Origin: Botryosphaeria dothidea
Taxonomy: Eukaryota > Ascomycota > Dothideomycetes > Botryosphaeriales > Botryosphaeriaceae
Assembly (NCBI GenBank): GCA_011503125.2
Contig: WWBZ02000040.1
Coordinates: 2,418,001-2,482,000, forward strand
Reading direction: 5' to 3'
DNA: 64,000 nucleotides
The notes under the pieces were generated by a model. The model was not told the DNA's origin. It ran no database searches and saw only the letters and a list, made by a program, of their open reading frames with translations. Of the stretch, positions 33,679 through 45,142 are shown one piece after another (positions within the stretch are counted from its first letter, which is position 1; every line of letters starts with the position of its first letter). The position numbers and the translations under genes are program-made.

Positions 33679-35771
33679 GGCGAAATTTGAAGCAACCCAG
33701 TGAAGGGCTCAAGCAGGCTGGATGGGATGGAGTGGCAGGGCCCGAGGGACGAAATCAGGTTCTGGGGCGAGACAAAAGAGTGGAGGAACAAAGCTGGGAT
33801 ATTTATGAATGAACGACTGGGTGTTGAAGAAGATACCAGTCTCCTTTGACCATGCTAGAAGCGTGCAAGCAAGCAGCGATATGGCAATAGAGAGCACGAA
33901 AGAAGAAGCAAACGAGTGGGATGGAGGTGCTAGGCGCATTAATGGCGAGGATATCCTCCACAGCAGGCAGAGGATCTTCACGTTCCTGGGAAAGGACCCG
34001 ATGGACCGGGTCACGGCGGTCTTGTCACAGTCCATCATAACCACCCTCATCGCCTCTGCCGTGTTCACCCATGAACGATAAGAGCCGGGATCGTGCATCC
34101 AGGCATGAGACGGGTTGTCCGTGCAGGGTGCTGAGGTCGGACCCATGAGGGAGGCAGTCCAGGTAAGCCCTGCAATCGAGTCCGACACAGCGGCTGCGAC
34201 TGCAAAGGATCTGGCGCTTGGGAGTCATGGATCCGCTTTGGGCGCTGGCTGCAGGCACGAAGCCTCTTGAGACGGACTTCATCACAAGTCCGGCACGTTC
34301 GCAGCTCATTCACAATGCGCACACGGATGTTGCGGGGCGCTGATGGAGCAACAGGCGAGATGAAAAAAGAAAAAGGCCAGAATGCTATGGCGAATGAAGA
34401 ACCAATCACGGATCTCACAGGGAAAAGAGAGGGTCGAGGACGCCGCTTCCGCAATTCCGCGCTGCGAGCTCAGGGCAACCCTGTAAGCGATGGTTGCCAA
34501 TGCTGCTAGAGGCCAAGAGAGAACGCTCCACAAGGTGTTTCATGCCCTCGATGGCCATTGATGCGGTAGCGGCCCCTAGAGAGGCGACGACGTCGTTAGC
34601 CTGGAGACGGTTGCATTTTGGCCTCGGAGCAGACATCGGGACGGACCAGCACGTCAGGCACCGGTGCCCGTTGCCAAGCTTCTGACAACAGCTCGGAGAC
34701 ATTGGCCAAGGTTCCAGCCGCATGACGTGTGGTGGATGAAACGAGGTTGCTTGCTTCTTCCTCCACAGGCGCACGCAAGCAAACGGGCAGCAGCTCGGTG
34801 ACTGCGCCGTGTGGTGGGCGGCTGCTAGCGATCAGGCGGGTGGGAGGAGAAGGATCAGTGGACCCGGGCGTGGGGTTACGCGCGTGCTGGTGGGCGCCAT
34901 TCGCACCGAGAGCGGCATCCGGGCGGCGCGTGGTGGTGAAGGCGCAGGATGCAGGATGCAGGATGCAGGATGCCCGCGGCGAAGGGCACGATCAGCCTGC
35001 GTCAATTCTCCGGTCGTAATAATCTCGGGGCAGCCAGGGCGCCGATCGCACGGGCGGCCGTTCTGGGCGAAGAAAGAGAGAGGCGGCGTTCGAGTAGTGA
35101 TCAGCGGGCGCTGTTCGCATCCGGTTGGCGCGTCTTTGGACCCTCCCGCCCGGCCGCTCCTGCTACTCGCAACATCTCGCCATGCTGGCCATCGTTGCCT
35201 CAGCGGGCTCTCTGTCTCCTGACTGGTCGACGGCCAAGCACCGCTTGGATGAACGTTGATGCCGAGTCGATTGCTCTCTGCGGTTGCGTGAGCGATGGCT
35301 ATCGTTCTACTGCCGGACATGCCTCCTCCAGATCGGCGCAGCCGTCGTCTCATCCTCAAAGCCATTCTCCGCCGCTGCGGGCCGCCTGATGTTCACTTCC
35401 CGCTCTGCTGACGAATGCCGAACGCTTCGAGCGGGGTGGTCGAGACCCGACCATGCTTGTCGCGGGACACAATGCTGTTGAGCGCTCTTGACAAGCTTCT
35501 ACACCACATTGCTTTTCCTGCACGAGCACGACTCCTCTCCTTTTGAACTCTGCAGAATGAGGCGTTGCCGCTTTCAGTCATTCAGCTTTCTTTTCGACTG
35601 ACAACCAAGACTCAGCTTGCAACAGATAAGACTTCGGATCTTCAGTCCGCTTTCTTCTTTACCCACAAAAGGCTCTGGTTGTGCAAGCTATTTCGTTACT
35701 TCTTCTTGGTCACACTTCCCAAATGAGGCGGATGAGCAATTTGTCATCCTTCTCAATTCTTCCCGTGCCTT
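33679..35771. other. Intergenic, 2.1 kb
   Basis: Promoter side of the SAT4-type gene and 3' flank of the DJ-1 gene. No gene supported; contains a 7-bp tandem repeat at 34944-34973. Confidence 0.45.
34944..34973. repeat. Tandem repeat, GCAGGAT x4
   Basis: Four perfect 7-bp copies plus two bases, non-coding. Confidence 0.95.
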
Positions 35772-36532
35772 TCACTTCCTCTCCGAGCGTCCCAGCGTCT
35801 CCAGGAACTTGTCTCCCAACGAAGCTGCAGCCATGGCGTTGCCCCCACTCACCAACTCGCGTTCTACGGTGATAGCTCCGGCACTCTGCATCACGTCTTC
35901 TCCCATATCCGCCCCGTTTTCCCGAAGCGTCGACGCAACTTTCTCGACTTCCCCACGGAACACTGCCGTCTCCATAAACTTCTCCTCCGCGTCCGACCAG
36001 CTGGTGATCTTGTACCCCTTGTGGGCAAACCCCTTTTTTGGCCTATACTTCGTCGAGAGGCATGCGTACGGTCCATGGCAGATGGCCGCCGTTGGCTTCT
36101 AATTCTCGGGAATTGAGATATGATCCTGCCCAGTTCTGAGTTGTCGCCGAGGTCAGCGAGTGGTGCGTGTCCACCAGGAATGAAGACGCCCACGAAATTC
36201 TGGCACTCCTCGTCCGAGATGTCGGCAAAGCGGCGGGGCGAGTTGAAGTCATTATTGGGCTTCATCCGCTCTAGCAAATCGTTCTCCCTCTGGCGTCCAT
36301 AGAAGCTGCCCGCGAATGCGGCCAGTGACTCGCTGTTCGGGTCCGGTGTGGAGGCGCGACCCCCAGGCGACGAGAATGTGACTTCGTATCCGGCCTTGAG
36401 CAGACGGTCAAGCGGGTTTGCGAGCTCCATCACGAAGAATCCTGATGCCTGTTGGACGATATTGCCGCTTGACTTCTTAAGAGAAAAATACTCGGCATCC
36501 GAGAGGGTGATGAGGACCTTCTTCCCCGACAT
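35772..36532 (-). pseudogene. DJ-1/PfpI-family protein with a one-base frameshift
   Basis: The N-terminal part (36101-36532, 144 codons) begins MSGKKVLITLSDAEYFSLK and contains YEVTFSSPGG and the family motif VFIPGGHAPLADLGD. The C-terminal part, in a different frame (35772-36098, 108 residues), contains the nucleophile-elbow motif AAICHGPYACLSTKY, then GYKITSWSDAEEKF and VERELVSGGN. Both halves align end to end with the fungal Hsp31-like family of about 250 residues, with just one codon short of a base near 36099-36100. Read as it stands, the first frame runs on into 69 unrelated residues and stops at 35891. No GT-AG intron can repair it without deleting the conserved PGGH segment. It is either a recent pseudogene or a sequencing error. 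Relatives act as glyoxalases/chaperones in stress response. Confidence 0.8.
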
Positions 36533-38233
36533 TTCCGGTATGCGTAAAATCCTGGATTTGTGGAAGTGCCATTTGGGTTGCGGGAATTTTCCTTTGACTG
36601 CAGTGGTTTGAATGCAACTGTTGTGTCCTCAGTTCCTTATATTTATTATTGCCGTCTTTTCTGGTTGCACCCATTTACGTTCGCAGGAGGTCATCGTGAT
36701 GTTAACGACAGTCCAAATCAGCGATTTCTCTGATTAAGGGCACTGTCCGAACACAAATGTGTGCCTCGCAGCATCTGCGCTTTCACGATAACTTTCGAGA
36801 CATGGGCGTGTGAGGTCGTTGTCGCACATTTTCCGGGGTCCGGTGCACTTTAGGCCCCCAATTTCTTGCATCGTTGCTCACCTGCAACAACCCCGACAAC
36901 GATCGTTCCGGGAGGAAACAAGATCTTGGGCCGAAGACTTACCAGGGCGAATGACTCCGGCTTCTACCAAAATTCTGGGTATCCTGTCACCGAGTTCCTG
37001 GATCAGTGGATTGCGCGATTGCTTGTGAGATCCGAGCATGAGGGGCCCTGAAAATCAAGGCAGCATCCTTGGCAATTTGGAACATGATTGCTGGTTATAT
37101 TGTGTTTGTTATGCACCTGCCAAGAAGATAATCGCTGGCGTCCTCTGGGTCCTGCGAATGATTTCCAAAACATTTTGATCTACTTGATGGACTGCCAATC
37201 TTTGAACAGGTGGATACGCCACCCCGTTACCCAAGTTTTGAGCTAGCATTCCCATCTTTGCCCGTAAAATTAAGATGACGCTTTTCAAATATGATCCACT
37301 TCGATTATTGTGATGGAAAAAAGCAGAGGTATGAATGAGTCGCGACCGAATTGCTGAGTTACAGAGCAGGGTCTCTTTGAAGACAAAATTGATGTATACA
37401 TAGCTTCATCGAATGCCCACCCCTCGAAACACGACGAAATGGCAACACTGTTAATGTCCATTGTAGTTTTGAAAGAAGCACGTCTGTAAGACAGACAACA
37501 ATTAGTACTTGACGGAACACCTCATGCTATATTCATCTACTGAACACCAAAGTGGCAATGGAGATCATGTTCAAATGGCTGTGAAGTACAACTCATGGTT
37601 CTCACAAGAACTTAACGTAGTTCGGACAGCTGGATAGATGTAACGAAGTCAGCTTTGACCAAATATGATGAAAACGCTTATGGGACTGAATTCTGAAGTA
37701 GTATACAGAGGGATACTGCATCGAGTACCCGTTGGCAATAGCCTTCAACGGATTCGACTTCATAGAGACTCGAAGGGGTCATCCGGATGTAAGTTTATCG
37801 GATTTATAGTGACAAAGAAATATTAAATGCTTCAGCCTCTCTTGGAAATTTCGACTGGACCTTCGTCTGGCTTGATCATAGAAACATCACATTCAGCGCT
37901 AACTGTCGCCTGTAACAACCCCCTGAAACGGCTGCTTCGATTTGTTCCAGCTCAGTTTACCTAGTATAGGGAAGGGCGATCTGTCATAGCGGATTGGTAC
38001 TTTGAACGACGGCCTCATTGTGGAACACGTCAACAGACATACAGTTCGGCCGCGGTGGTAAACACAATCACGGTGCTGTACACTACGCTTCTGTCATTGG
38101 AAACATCCAAGCTCTGATTGAATGTCCCACATCTCTCTATGCTATATTAGTTTCCTAATTTTTTCGATGCCGTCAAGATCTTAACCTGCTGGGTCTAATT
38201 TTTGTACATTTGATGCTACGTCGTCTTCTGCGT
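36533..38233. other. Intergenic, 1.7 kb, relatively AT-rich
   Basis: Upstream of the DJ-1-like gene and downstream of CCT3. From about 37050 to 38210 the base composition is visibly more AT-rich than the flanks, with hardly any open frames. It could be decayed repeat DNA, but no repeat partner was seen. Confidence 0.4.
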
Positions 38234-40060
38234 TTACTCGTCGCCACCACCGCCGATGGGACCACCGGGTTGCTTCGCTGCCTTCGCAGCGACAATGTCA
38301 TCAACGCGAAGAAGCAGACAGGCGCTCTCGATAGCGGTCTTGATGCTCTGCTCCTTGACAGCCATCGGTTCCCAAACGCCATACTCCTTCATGTCCACCA
38401 GCTTGCCAGCATCGCCGTCAATACCCCAGGTGCTGCCAGCGGAATCAGCGTGCTTGGCGCGCAATTGGGTAAGCACTCTGATAGGCGAGGAACCAGAGTT
38501 CTGGATGAGCGTGCGAGGAATGACTTCCATCGCTTCGGCGACTGCGCGGTACGGCCACTGCGCAATACCCTCAATAGACTTGGCCTTCTTCTCCAACCCA
38601 ACGGCAATTGCCATTTCCGTTGCACCACCACCAGGGCACAGACGGGGGTTCCAGATGACGTTCCTGGCGACGCCCATGGCATCCTGGAGGTTCCTCTCGA
38701 TCTCGTTCAAGATATCCTTCGAAGGTCCACGGAGAAGAACAGTGCAGGCCTTAGGATCCTCGCACTGGGTCAGGAAAGTGAAGTACTCGTCGCCAATCTT
38801 GGAAATCTCGAAGAGACCACACTTGGTACCAACATCGGCCTCGGTCAGCGATTGGACAGCGTTGACGATGGTGGCACCTGTAGCGCGGGCAATACGGTTG
38901 TTATCAGTCTTGCGGACACGACGCAGAGCGGTGATGTTGTTCTTGACAAGGTAATGCTGGGCGAGGTCTACAACAGTTAGAACAGCCACACGCAGAAGGG
39001 ACGGAGATCACTTACCACTGACACCCTTCTCGGTGATGACAAGGTCGGGCTTCACAGCGATGATAGCATCACACATGGCCTTGACCTGCTCCTCCTCAAT
39101 CTGCAATATCCTGTTCCAGTCTTCCTCCTTCGAGATCTCGATGTTCGTCTGAGACTCGCCCTTCTTGTACTCCAGAGAGCAGTCGAGCAGAATGATTCTG
39201 GGCTTTTCGATACGCCTCCTCATCTTGGGGTGAGTGATGTCCTTGTTGAGCATGACACCGTCCAAGACCTTGCAGTCCTCGATCTCACCGCCGGGTATCT
39301 TCTCCACTCTGGCGTACCTCTTAATATCAACCTCCCTCTTCCCGCCACCAACATCAAATGACACCGTCCTGACCGCCTTCAGGGCAAGGTTGCACATCAA
39401 CTCGGACCAACGCGAGACGAACTTCGTACCGATGGAGGAGGAGATAAGGGAGTACATGGCCTTGTCATCGTTGATGTCGACGGGTATCGAGATCTCCTCG
39501 ATGATGGAGATAGCATCGGTGAGGGCGCGCTTGAAAGCTTGTATTATAGTGACAGGGTGGATGTTGCGCTCGAGCTGGGGCAGAGATTGGGCCAGCATTT
39601 CACCAGCTATGTGCTCGTCAATAACAGTGCTGCAGTTTAGCTTGCGTGTGACGAACCAAGGATGATGACACTGGTGGTACCGTCGCCGACCTCCTCATCT
39701 TGCGTCCTGCTGAGCTCAATCATGCTCTTCGCAGCGGGGTGGGCAACCTCAATCTCTCTCAGAATGGCGTGGCCGTCGTTGGTGAGGACGATGCCGCCCA
39801 TGGGGTCGAGCAGCATCTTGAGCATGGCCTTGGGACCCAAGCATGATCGGATAATATCGGCCACACTAGAGTATCGTGAGCAGCGGAGCTTGTCAAGGGT
39901 ATAGCGCATACTTACGTCTTCGCAGCGGTGATGTTGGAGAGCTGTGCCTTGCGGCCAAACTGCCTTTCCCCGGTCTGGGTGTCTGGGGTGGCGGGAGTTA
40001 GCTCGAACTTTGCAGTTTTTTGGGGAAAGACGTACTCATAACCACCACGGGAGCCTGCAT
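38234..40060 (-). CDS. CCT3: T-complex protein 1 subunit gamma (chaperonin CCT3)
   Basis: One of eight subunits of the cytosolic TRiC/CCT chaperonin that folds actin, tubulin and WD-repeat proteins in an ATP cycle. Exons are 40036-40060, 39916-39982, 39657-39865, 39016-39606 and 38234-38967, giving 541 residues, the usual length. It begins MQAPVVVMNTQT and continues RKAQLSNITAAKTVADIIRS. Nucleotide-binding and hydrolysis motifs are intact: LTNDGHAILREIEVAHPAAK, EEVGDGTTSVIILAGE and LCPGGGATEMAIA. The apical region has ITEKGVSDLAQHYLVKNN. The first four exons are separated by introns of about 50 nt. The protein ends in a Gly-rich tail. Nothing is unusual. Confidence 0.95.
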
Positions 40061-41523
40061 CTTGAAGGGCTGTTTGGAGGCTGCGTGGGTAGTGGATGGG
40101 TCCGGCGGAGAGTGAGGGGCTACTGCGCTCTGCTGCTGGCTTTCGCGGGCCTTCCACCAAAATGCCCAAAGCGCGTCCTGGCGCGACGATTTTCCTTTCC
40201 GACAGGTACGCGTCAAACAGAGGCAAACACGCCAAGGAGACGCGGCAGGGTGAAGGTTCAGGTTCCGACTCGCCGACCGGCTGAAAAAGAGCGGAGGGAC
40301 GGGACACGCGCGGGAGACCGCTCTTTTCGCCGAGCCCTGCACGTGAGCGGATCAATCTCGGATCCCTGCTGCATAGCTTGTGAGACACGGCTATGCCGCA
40401 ATCGGCGCGTGCGCAAGGACCCTCCGAGCAGCGCCGGATGCATAACGCAAATTTCGAACACTTCGGCGCGTTTTCAAAGCGCCCCTTTACCGACCGCTCC
40501 ACTTGTTGCGTCAGCCGTAACCACAGCGCGTAATTCTGTTCCGCGCCGCCCGGCCGCGTCAAAATCCTGCGATCGTAACGACGTAAAGCCGCACTGTTGT
40601 CTCTTCACCGCGCCCACACTCTCGGAAAGGAGTCCGCAAGGTCGCCTGGGCCCCATGAGAACGTGTGCTGGAGTGACGTGCTGCAGCCGACGGTTAGCAC
40701 CGAGAACGACGCCCGCTGCAAACAAAGATATCACCAGGACTGCCGTAGGGAGTCGGAGCATTCGTCCGGACGCAAGTGTATTTTGTTTCTGGTAACAGAA
40801 CTATCCGGATGAATGCTTCGACTCCCCATATAGTTTAGTTTGTTGTGGACTAACCGTCGTGCCGTCCACCGCTGGTCGTTGTGGAGGCATAGAAGCGTAT
40901 TGTATAGCTCAGCCTGTTCTATTGGCTGGGCCTCGTAACGGCGCAAGCGCCGATGTTACAAATGTAGTTAAGCTCAACAGCGGCCTTTTCATCTGGTACG
41001 AGAGTTCCATATCCGGCTATGAGCCAGGATGCTCAAACAGCCATCTCCTGGGCGGGACGGGGGTAGGCGATTGGCTGCTCCAGGTGATGTGCCTCTTGGC
41101 AGCACGTGATTCGCCAGCCTCCTCATCCAGGCGTTCTGATTCGCGATCATCTGGTTGCTCATGCTGCATGTTCAAAAAGCACTCTGGTCCCCGTCTCAGA
41201 CCATCTCTTTTGCATCTCACTCTCTTCAGCTGCTAGCCCACGACGCGCCCCCCTCATAGTCGCGCGCCCTTCGTCACTCTACCTCTCCATCTACCTTCCA
41301 CCTCACCTCCCAACATCTTCTCCGTCTTCCACCATCGCCTCCATCGCGCCGAGCTTCAGCTAGCTCACCGTCGCCGCCCAGCTCCAACCGTCGCGCGCCT
41401 TTCTGTCGCGTCACCCATTCCGCGCGCTAAACTGACGTCGCGAGTGACCCACTCTGGACAGTCGTCATCTATCGTATCTCAATTTCTCTTCTCTCTTGCT
41501 TGTCCTACTAAACAAACAGCATC
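40061..41523. other. Divergent promoter region, CCT3 / unassigned gene, with repeat copy
   Basis: No gene supported. It contains the inverted copy B of the dispersed repeat (40678-40826). A CT-rich tract (about 41215-41400) precedes the 41524 gene and probably forms its leader. Confidence 0.45.
40678..40826 (-). repeat. Dispersed repeat copy B with 23-bp inverted repeats
   Basis: In reverse orientation it carries both conserved blocks of the family (40748-40770 and 40678-40707). A further copy of the first block stands in opposite orientation at 40804-40826. The blocks 40748-40770 and 40804-40826 are inverted repeats that agree at 21 of 23 bases, both differences being G/A. They enclose 33 bases. 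It resembles a small foldback or MITE-like element; no target duplication was identified. Confidence 0.55.
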
Positions 41524-42537
41524 ATGGGTCTCAACTACTATGCCTCATCGCCCACTGTTGTCCTGCCTCCCCAGCCGTACAACTTTGAGCAGCGCTTCAA
41601 CACGCCGCACTACTCTGCCCACGCGCCTAGCAAATCATCCACCATGCCCGGACGCGTTCCAAAGTACCCCACGCCGCCGTCGCTCAACTACCAAGCCGCT
41701 CCCTCCAACGCCATCGCGGGCCGCAAACGCTCGCTGGAGGATGCCGACGTCGATGAAGCACTCGAAGACGGCTCGAAGGTCATCATGAAGCCGAAGCCTG
41801 AGCCCATCATGGGCCCCGGCATGACGCTCATCTACCCGGGCGAGCCCGGCTTCGCTATCGCTGCCGAATCCCAGACTGGCACCTGGGCCGAGACGAAGCA
41901 CGAGGTCGAGGAAGCCAACAAGCCGAAGGAGAGGCCAATCGCCGTGTCGCGCAAGTCTGCACGTACTGCGACGGTTGACCGCGCCTCTGGCAGTCCTCCC
42001 GCCGCCGTCAAGCCCGTCGTCCCGTCCTCCAACATCATGGGTGTGGATTCGTCTTCCCTCGCCTACAAGGCTACTACCATGTCCGTCGACAACGATGGTC
42101 ATACTATCCAAGACCTCACCATGGCTCTCGGAATCGGTTGGAAAGAGATTGTTTTCAATCCGGAGAAGAAAGATGGTGCGCGCGGTTGGGCCAAGTTCAT
42201 CAGCAGGCATTATCCTCTGTCGTGCCCACAGGTCCTCCATGAGAGCGAGGCTCACGACGCCTTCCTCGTGCACGCACGTGACGTCGCCGATGACAAGGAG
42301 AAGTTCTTCCTGTTCAGTCAAGACCTGCGCACTTGTAGGTTGGTCAGCACGTCGCTACAGGGTGTCGTTCGCAACCTCACTCAACATCCAATCGCCTACG
42401 AGAGCGATGTGGTCTATGCGCGCGACACCTCGGCTCCTCCGACAAGCTCTCCGGTCGCGATACCGGCGAACAACGACACCGAGATGAGCATCGACGCGCC
42501 TACGCTCCAAGCGGTCGATACCGCGATGGAGATGTAG
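41524..42537 (+). CDS. Conserved-looking protein of unknown function, 337 aa
   Basis: A single-exon gene starting at the first ATG after a CT-rich leader (MGLNYYASSPTVVLPPQPYN). I do not recognise the family. The N-terminal 60 residues are rich in Pro, Tyr and Ser. Residues 65-150 are charged, with GRKRSLEDADVDEALEDGSK, a possible nuclear localisation signal. The C-terminal half (about 195-305) looks folded: LTMALGIGWKEIVFNPEKKD, GWAKFISRHYPLS, HDAFLVHARDVADDKEKFFL and SQDLRTCRLVSTS. No signal peptide or membrane helix is seen. Codon use is like that of the neighbours, and the frame is far longer than background frames, so it is very probably real. A nuclear or regulatory role would be a guess. 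Confidence 0.75.
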   Translation: MGLNYYASSPTVVLPPQPYNFEQRFNTPHYSAHAPSKSSTMPGRVPKYPTPPSLNYQAAPSNAIAGRKRSLEDADVDEALEDGSKVIMKPKPEPIMGPGMTLIYPGEPGFAIAAESQTGTWAETKHEVEEANKPKERPIAVSRKSARTATVDRASGSPPAAVKPVVPSSNIMGVDSSSLAYKATTMSVDNDGHTIQDLTMALGIGWKEIVFNPEKKDGARGWAKFISRHYPLSCPQVLHESEAHDAFLVHARDVADDKEKFFLFSQDLRTCRLVSTSLQGVVRNLTQHPIAYESDVVYARDTSAPPTSSPVAIPANNDTEMSIDAPTLQAVDTAMEM

Positions 42538-43254
42538 TGTGTTCCGAACAACTCCCAACCAGTCGCGCCGACGGCCGGCTTCATTTCCCTCAGCACCATC
42601 TTCAGCCTGGTTCTTCCGGGTTTCTTTCATGACTCTTTCTTCTGCTGGCATCTCGTCCTCTGTGAAGATGCTTTGCTTCATCTCGATCTCGAAATTCCTG
42701 CTTTATCCTCTCGGCGTTTCTGGGTCGGCAACCGCGGACGGTGGCGAGGGCGTACTTTGGAACCGTTCTTCCTTGATTTCTCTTGATGCTTTCCTTGCTT
42801 TTTTGGTGCCCTTTCCCCCAAAACATTGACTACGCGCATGCATGTACTTTTAGATCTTGGCGCATCCCCATGGCGCATCTCCCGGCGTTGCAGTGCCCCT
42901 CTTCCATTGGGATGACTCCGCCATTAGCTCATTGACGCAACCAACAGCAAGCAGAGCAGAGCCAGCATAGGTCGTTGGCCTAGGTGCAATATGAATGAAA
43001 AAGAATTATCGCTGCTTTGCAATGTCACCTGCCGATGTGTTCCGTATTGAATAATTTCACCAGATTGATTTGCTCATGTCTTCGTGGAAGTGAAACAGGA
43101 GTCGATCACGACGGTCAATCAAGCACAACCTGATCTCCGGGGCATAGACCAGCGTACTAACAGCGCACCATTCAATAATCCTTTTTTGAACGTCGTGGGT
43201 GGTGTAAGTTGCCGACTCCAAGTGGATAGTTTATTTTTGATTCTGGTTACGAAC

Positions 43255-43290
43255 GCCTTACGGCCTCAACCTCGCGTCAGGCCGTAACGC
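43255..43290. repeat. Inverted repeat / hairpin, 12-bp stem
   Basis: GCCTTACGGCCT and its inverse AGGCCGTAACGC (11 of 12 paired) enclose a 12-base loop. It lies in non-coding DNA about 720 bp after the 41524 gene. Confidence 0.6.
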
Positions 43291-44831
43291 TTGGGTGTTT
43301 TGTCCAGTGGCGTTCGTCTGTATGAACTATTCCGTCACAAAACCCGCGGGGGTATGAATCCGTCATTTGGAGCGGACTCCTGATCCGCACCGTGGTCGTT
43401 GTGCGGTAGAGTGTCGAAATGGGCTTCCGTGCATCCGAATCTTGTGCTGGTGTTGCCCGAGCCTGAGCGGGCCACCGCGACAGGGTGATCGCTTGCGGAG
43501 AGATTGGGAGAGGAGCAACACCCCCCTCGTAGGCAGTTCGTCAAGATTCGAGAAGAGACATGACGCGTTCGACAATATTTTCCTGGCGCGTGAACTTCGC
43601 AGAGGGCAAGCTGTCCTACAATAGTCTTTCAGGTGAGCACGCATGCACTTGGACGATCCGGAGCAGACCGCATCGGCGTGCGCGATCGCTCTCGAACAAC
43701 TGGCAGAGGGAAAGCCAGACACGCCATCTCGTCACTGACTGTGCTGGTGACTCTCCTTTAGCTTTGCCTGCATGTCCTCATCGAGCGGATCAGCAGGCGA
43801 GGCATGCATCCTCTAGCTTGGCGCGGAGGACGTTATTTTGAGCAAGATGAGCGCTTATCTCGAGGGATGCAGTTCCAATATTGTCGTTAGATAAGGTCAG
43901 CCGGTACTGTTGGTGGTGTGCTTATCATCAGCTTTCTGGCGTCGGTGCTACCTGTCTGGAGACCGGGCGCTAGAGGTAAAAGCAGGAGATGGGGGAGTGC
44001 GCGAGGGATTATTCGGTGAAGAGCCAAGAAACAAAGTAGGCCCATGGGGAAGGGGACCGGTGAGTCCCTGTCCAGGGCTCTGGGGGTCCGGTCAACTAGA
44101 CCGCCATGCGCCAGTTCCAGGTGGAGAGAGTGGGAATGGCACGGCACAGGACGGCTGGCACGGCAGCGGCGATTGGACGGGAGGCGCGCTTGGATCCGCT
44201 GGATCTACAGCAAGAAAGCAGGAATTTTTGGGCGGTGCGCCTCTCGCGCGGTGGAGTTCTAGAAAGTGCGTTGTGGGCTTTCGGCACCGCGCGCGCGGTC
44301 CAGACTTGCGAGCTACTCGTGTCCACAGCGACTCCGTGCCTTTTTTTGGCCGGCCACCGTGCCTTCTAAGACGGCGATGCGAGGGTCGTGGTGACGGTCT
44401 CCTGTTGTCAGCCCGCTGCGGCGGTTTGCTGTGCTGTCAGGCGTGCAGGCGCGCAGCAGCAGCAGCAGGCTCCCCGCCTCAGTCCGCAAGCGGTGGGTAG
44501 TACAGCACGCAACGCCAGGCACGTCGGAGATCTCCCGTGCCTGGCCCCCTTTAGCAGCTGGGCGAGTGGCCGAGTCAAGCAGCAGCGCCGTGGCTCCAGG
44601 TGGCCGACCGCAATTCGCCCGGGCGTGTGGCTTGCCGGCAGCAATGGCTTCGCGATAGCAGCGGAGCCGTCCGCCCAGATCGCGCGCTGCGACTCTGCCA
44701 GTGACATGCGAGCTGAAGGCTGCGGCGTTCATAAGGGGCCCCTGGGCCGCGTCGAAATGGCAGTAAAGCCTTCCGTCCTCGTGCGCGCCCCTCCTGGCCC
44801 CTCCCCTGCTTGTTTCCTGGTGGCCCTGCGC

Positions 44832-44838
44832 TATTTAA
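44832..44838 (+). promoter_or_regulatory. TATA-like box upstream of the 45143 gene
   Basis: TATTTAA in GC-rich surroundings, about 305 bases before the start codon. Candidate only. Confidence 0.3.
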
Positions 44839-45142
44839 GGCCCCGATGACGAAATGAGAGGACCAGCAGCCGCGTGAATCGATAATTTCCACCGCCAGAC
44901 AAAACCATCCCGACGGCGCTGCACTTCGAGCACTGTGCCTGACCTGCCTCCAATCCTTGCGCAGCGATTTACCTTGCCTTCTCCCGCACTCGCTGCGTGC
45001 CTCCAAGCATCTGCGCCGGCAGATATATCTCCTCTTTTGTCACCAACTCTCTGCTGTTCAATGCTCTGGCCTCCCGTGCCTGACTCGGATGCCCGCTCTA
45101 TCACCACCACTCATATCGATACCAATCCGTTGAGCTCTCACA

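Larger units (their letters stand above)
42538..45142. other. Intergenic, 2.6 kb
   Basis: No gene supported. Features seen are a near-perfect 12-bp stem hairpin (43255-43290) and, upstream of the next gene, a TATA-like TATTTAA at 44832-44838. The GC-rich part (about 43930-44800) is open in several frames without any domain. Confidence 0.45.

Noticed and set aside
43930..44800. GC-rich overlapping frames of 100-196 codons as a possible gene
   Set aside because: Open in several frames on both strands, no domain, no consistent splice structure; compositional.
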